A DNA stretch of 64,000 nt from Acidihalobacter ferrooxydans (lineage in GTDB: Bacteria; Pseudomonadota; Gammaproteobacteria; DSM-5130; Acidihalobacteraceae), in the NCBI RefSeq assembly GCF_001975725.1, contig NZ_CP019434.1, positions 1,444,387 through 1,508,386 of the forward strand, written 5' to 3'. This document shows positions 62,903-64,000 of the stretch, in pieces. Position 1 is the stretch's first letter. Every line of letters starts with the position of its first letter. A program made the position numbers and the translations under genes. Below the pieces are notes generated by a model. The model searched no databases. It was not told the DNA's origin and saw only the letters and a list, made by a program, of their open reading frames with translations.

Positions 62903-64000
62903 ATGACTAAGCGCATTGGAGTGCTCACTGCGGGCGGCGACTGCCCTGGATTGAACGCGGCGATCCGGGGTGTGGGCAAGACTGCGCAGGGGACTTACGA
63001 CATGCGCGTACTGGGCTTTCGTGACGGTTTTCGTGGCCTGGTCGAGAACCGTGTTGTCGATCTTGATCGTGCGAAGCTGTCTGGAATTCTCACCATCGGC
63101 GGCACTATTCTCGGCACCAGCCGCGACAAGCCGCACAAGATGCGCGTCGATGGCCGCAACGTGGACATGACCGACGTGATTGTGCGCAACTACGCGGCAA
63201 ACCATCTGGATGCACTGGTCTGTCTGGGCGGCGGCGGCACGCAGAAAAACGCCCTGGTGCTACAGGAACATGGACTGAACGTGATCACGCTGCCGAAAAC
63301 GATCGATAACGATGTCGGCCTGACCGACGTCAGCTTCGGTTTCGATACGGCGCTCGGCATCGCCACTGACGCTATCGACCGGTTGCACAGTACGGCGCAC
63401 AGCCACCACCGTATCATCGTGGTGGAAATCATGGGGCATCGTTCCGGCTGGCTGGCCCTCGGCGCAGGCATGGCGGGTGGTGCCGACGTGATCCTGCTGC
63501 CGGAGATCCCCTACGACATTCAGGCCGTCGCCAAGGCCGTGACCGATCGGGTCCGATATGGCTTGAATTTCAGTATCGTGGCTGTTGCCGAGGGTGCCAT
63601 GAGCATGCAGGACGCGGCGCGCGTGCAGGATTACCAGCAGCGCATCGCATTGGCGCAAGAGCGCGGTGACCGCAAGGCGCGCAAGAAGGCCAAGGCAGAA
63701 CTCAAAGCCTTCGAGGCCAGCGGCGCCGACCAGCATACCCTGCGGCTCGCGCGCCAACTTGAAGCCTTGACCGGGCTGGAGTCGCGTCCGACTATTCTGG
63801 GGCACTTGCAACGCGGCGGCACGCCATCGGCGGCCGATCGTCTGCTCGCGACGCGGCTCGGCAGTGTTTGCGCGGACCTGATCGATGCGGGACATTATGG
63901 CGTGATGGTGGCTGCGCGGGGCGACAGTGCCGAACCGGTGCCGTTGGAACAGGTCGCCGGAAACAAGAAACTGGTGCCGCCCGACCATCCGTGGGTCAAG
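62903..64000 (+). CDS. pfkA: 6-phosphofructokinase, partial
   Basis: 366 codons to the right edge, no stop reached. Family marks: [57 protein letters not shown] and [15 protein letters not shown]. The active-site loop reads GGGGT instead of GGDGS, so the usual Asp is absent, while the PKTIDND Lys is the form found in PPi-dependent and mixed-group enzymes. The Gly where PPi enzymes have Asp points to ATP. Substrate choice is therefore uncertain. GGAG lies ten bases before the ATG at 62903. Confidence 0.85.
   Translation, partial: MTKRIGVLTAGGDCPGLNAAIRGVGKTAQGTYDMRVLGFRDGFRGLVENRVVDLDRAKLSGILTIGGTILGTSRDKPHKMRVDGRNVDMTDVIVRNYAANHLDALVCLGGGGTQKNALVLQEHGLNVITLPKTIDNDVGLTDVSFGFDTALGIATDAIDRLHSTAHSHHRIIVVEIMGHRSGWLALGAGMAGGADVILLPEIPYDIQAVAKAVTDRVRYGLNFSIVAVAEGAMSMQDAARVQDYQQRIALAQERGDRKARKKAKAELKAFEASGADQHTLRLARQLEALTGLESRPTILGHLQRGGTPSAADRLLATRLGSVCADLIDAGHYGVMVAARGDSAEPVPLEQVAGNKKLVPPDHPWVK

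Noticed and set aside
1-64000. tRNA, rRNA, integrase, toxin-antitoxin or phage genes
   Set aside because: Looked for by eye on both strands; none with adequate support was found, though a tRNA could be missed without a covariance search.

Overview
This window reads as a chromosomal segment of a high-GC, acid-tolerant, sulfur-oxidising gammaproteobacterium, possibly close to Acidihalobacter. That placement is an inference from gene content: a bo3-type quinol oxidase, a tetrathionate-hydrolase-like beta-propeller protein and a fused DoxDA lie side by side, and the housekeeping gene orders (ffs-dnaX-ybaB-recR, scpA/scpB, yciI-yciB) are gammaproteobacterial. No rRNA, tRNA, CRISPR array, transposase gene or prophage was recognised.

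Layout. (1) 1-9000: cyoABCD, a CtaA-like membrane protein and the start of cyoE on the minus strand, then a frameshifted tetH-like gene, divergent from doxDA. Together these could feed electrons from thiosulfate into quinone and on to O2, with tetrathionate hydrolysed in the periplasm. (2) 9000-18900: an ABC1-family kinase and a light/oxidative-stress region: DUF6134 and DUF1295 proteins, a CFA-synthase-like methyltransferase, a secreted peroxiredoxin, a cysteine-less glutaredoxin-like protein, TspO, photolyase PhrB, an alpha/beta hydrolase and a MerR regulator with the cobalamin-binding Wx9EH motif of CarH/LitR photoreceptors. The promoter before phrB carries three 11-bp-spaced half-sites that fit the CarH operator. 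(3) 19000-30000: pyrC, a metallophosphoesterase, a hydroxybutyrate dehydrogenase-like SDR, a DUF2334 deacetylase, a GT4 glycosyltransferase and a complete Liv-type ABC transporter with a Tat-exported binding protein. (4) 30000-45500: housekeeping genes: SRP RNA, dnaX, ybaB, recR, hinT, rsgA, a pterin dehydratase, an M48 protease, orn, yciI, yciB, yciO, an M50 protease, trpS, scpA, scpB, csaA-like, moaB and an rluB-type gene.

(5) 45700-62900: an assimilatory nitrate region. It holds the antiterminator nasT, a NarK-type transporter, a 53-residue membrane protein, an NrtABC-type ABC transporter, the cytosolic nitrate sensor NasS, nirB, nirD, the nitrate reductase nasA, cysG, an FNT nitrite channel and a HemD-like protein. 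Both transporter transcripts start with the same control layers: a GG-N10-GC sigma-54 promoter, upstream NtrC-like sites, a hairpin with an A-x-x-G hexaloop as recognised by ANTAR proteins, and an overlapping intrinsic terminator with eight U residues. The sequence therefore predicts nitrogen control of initiation (NtrC/RpoN) plus nitrate control of elongation (NasS/NasT). A phosphofructokinase gene runs off the right edge.

Three families of intergenic repeats are scattered through the window: a MITE-like family with 13-bp inverted ends (CCCGAATGTTTCA), a second family of about 100-165 bp with GGAGCCTGTCGG ends that supplies the TAG stop codon of two genes, and a REP-like sequence present as a three-unit tandem array of about 170 bp.
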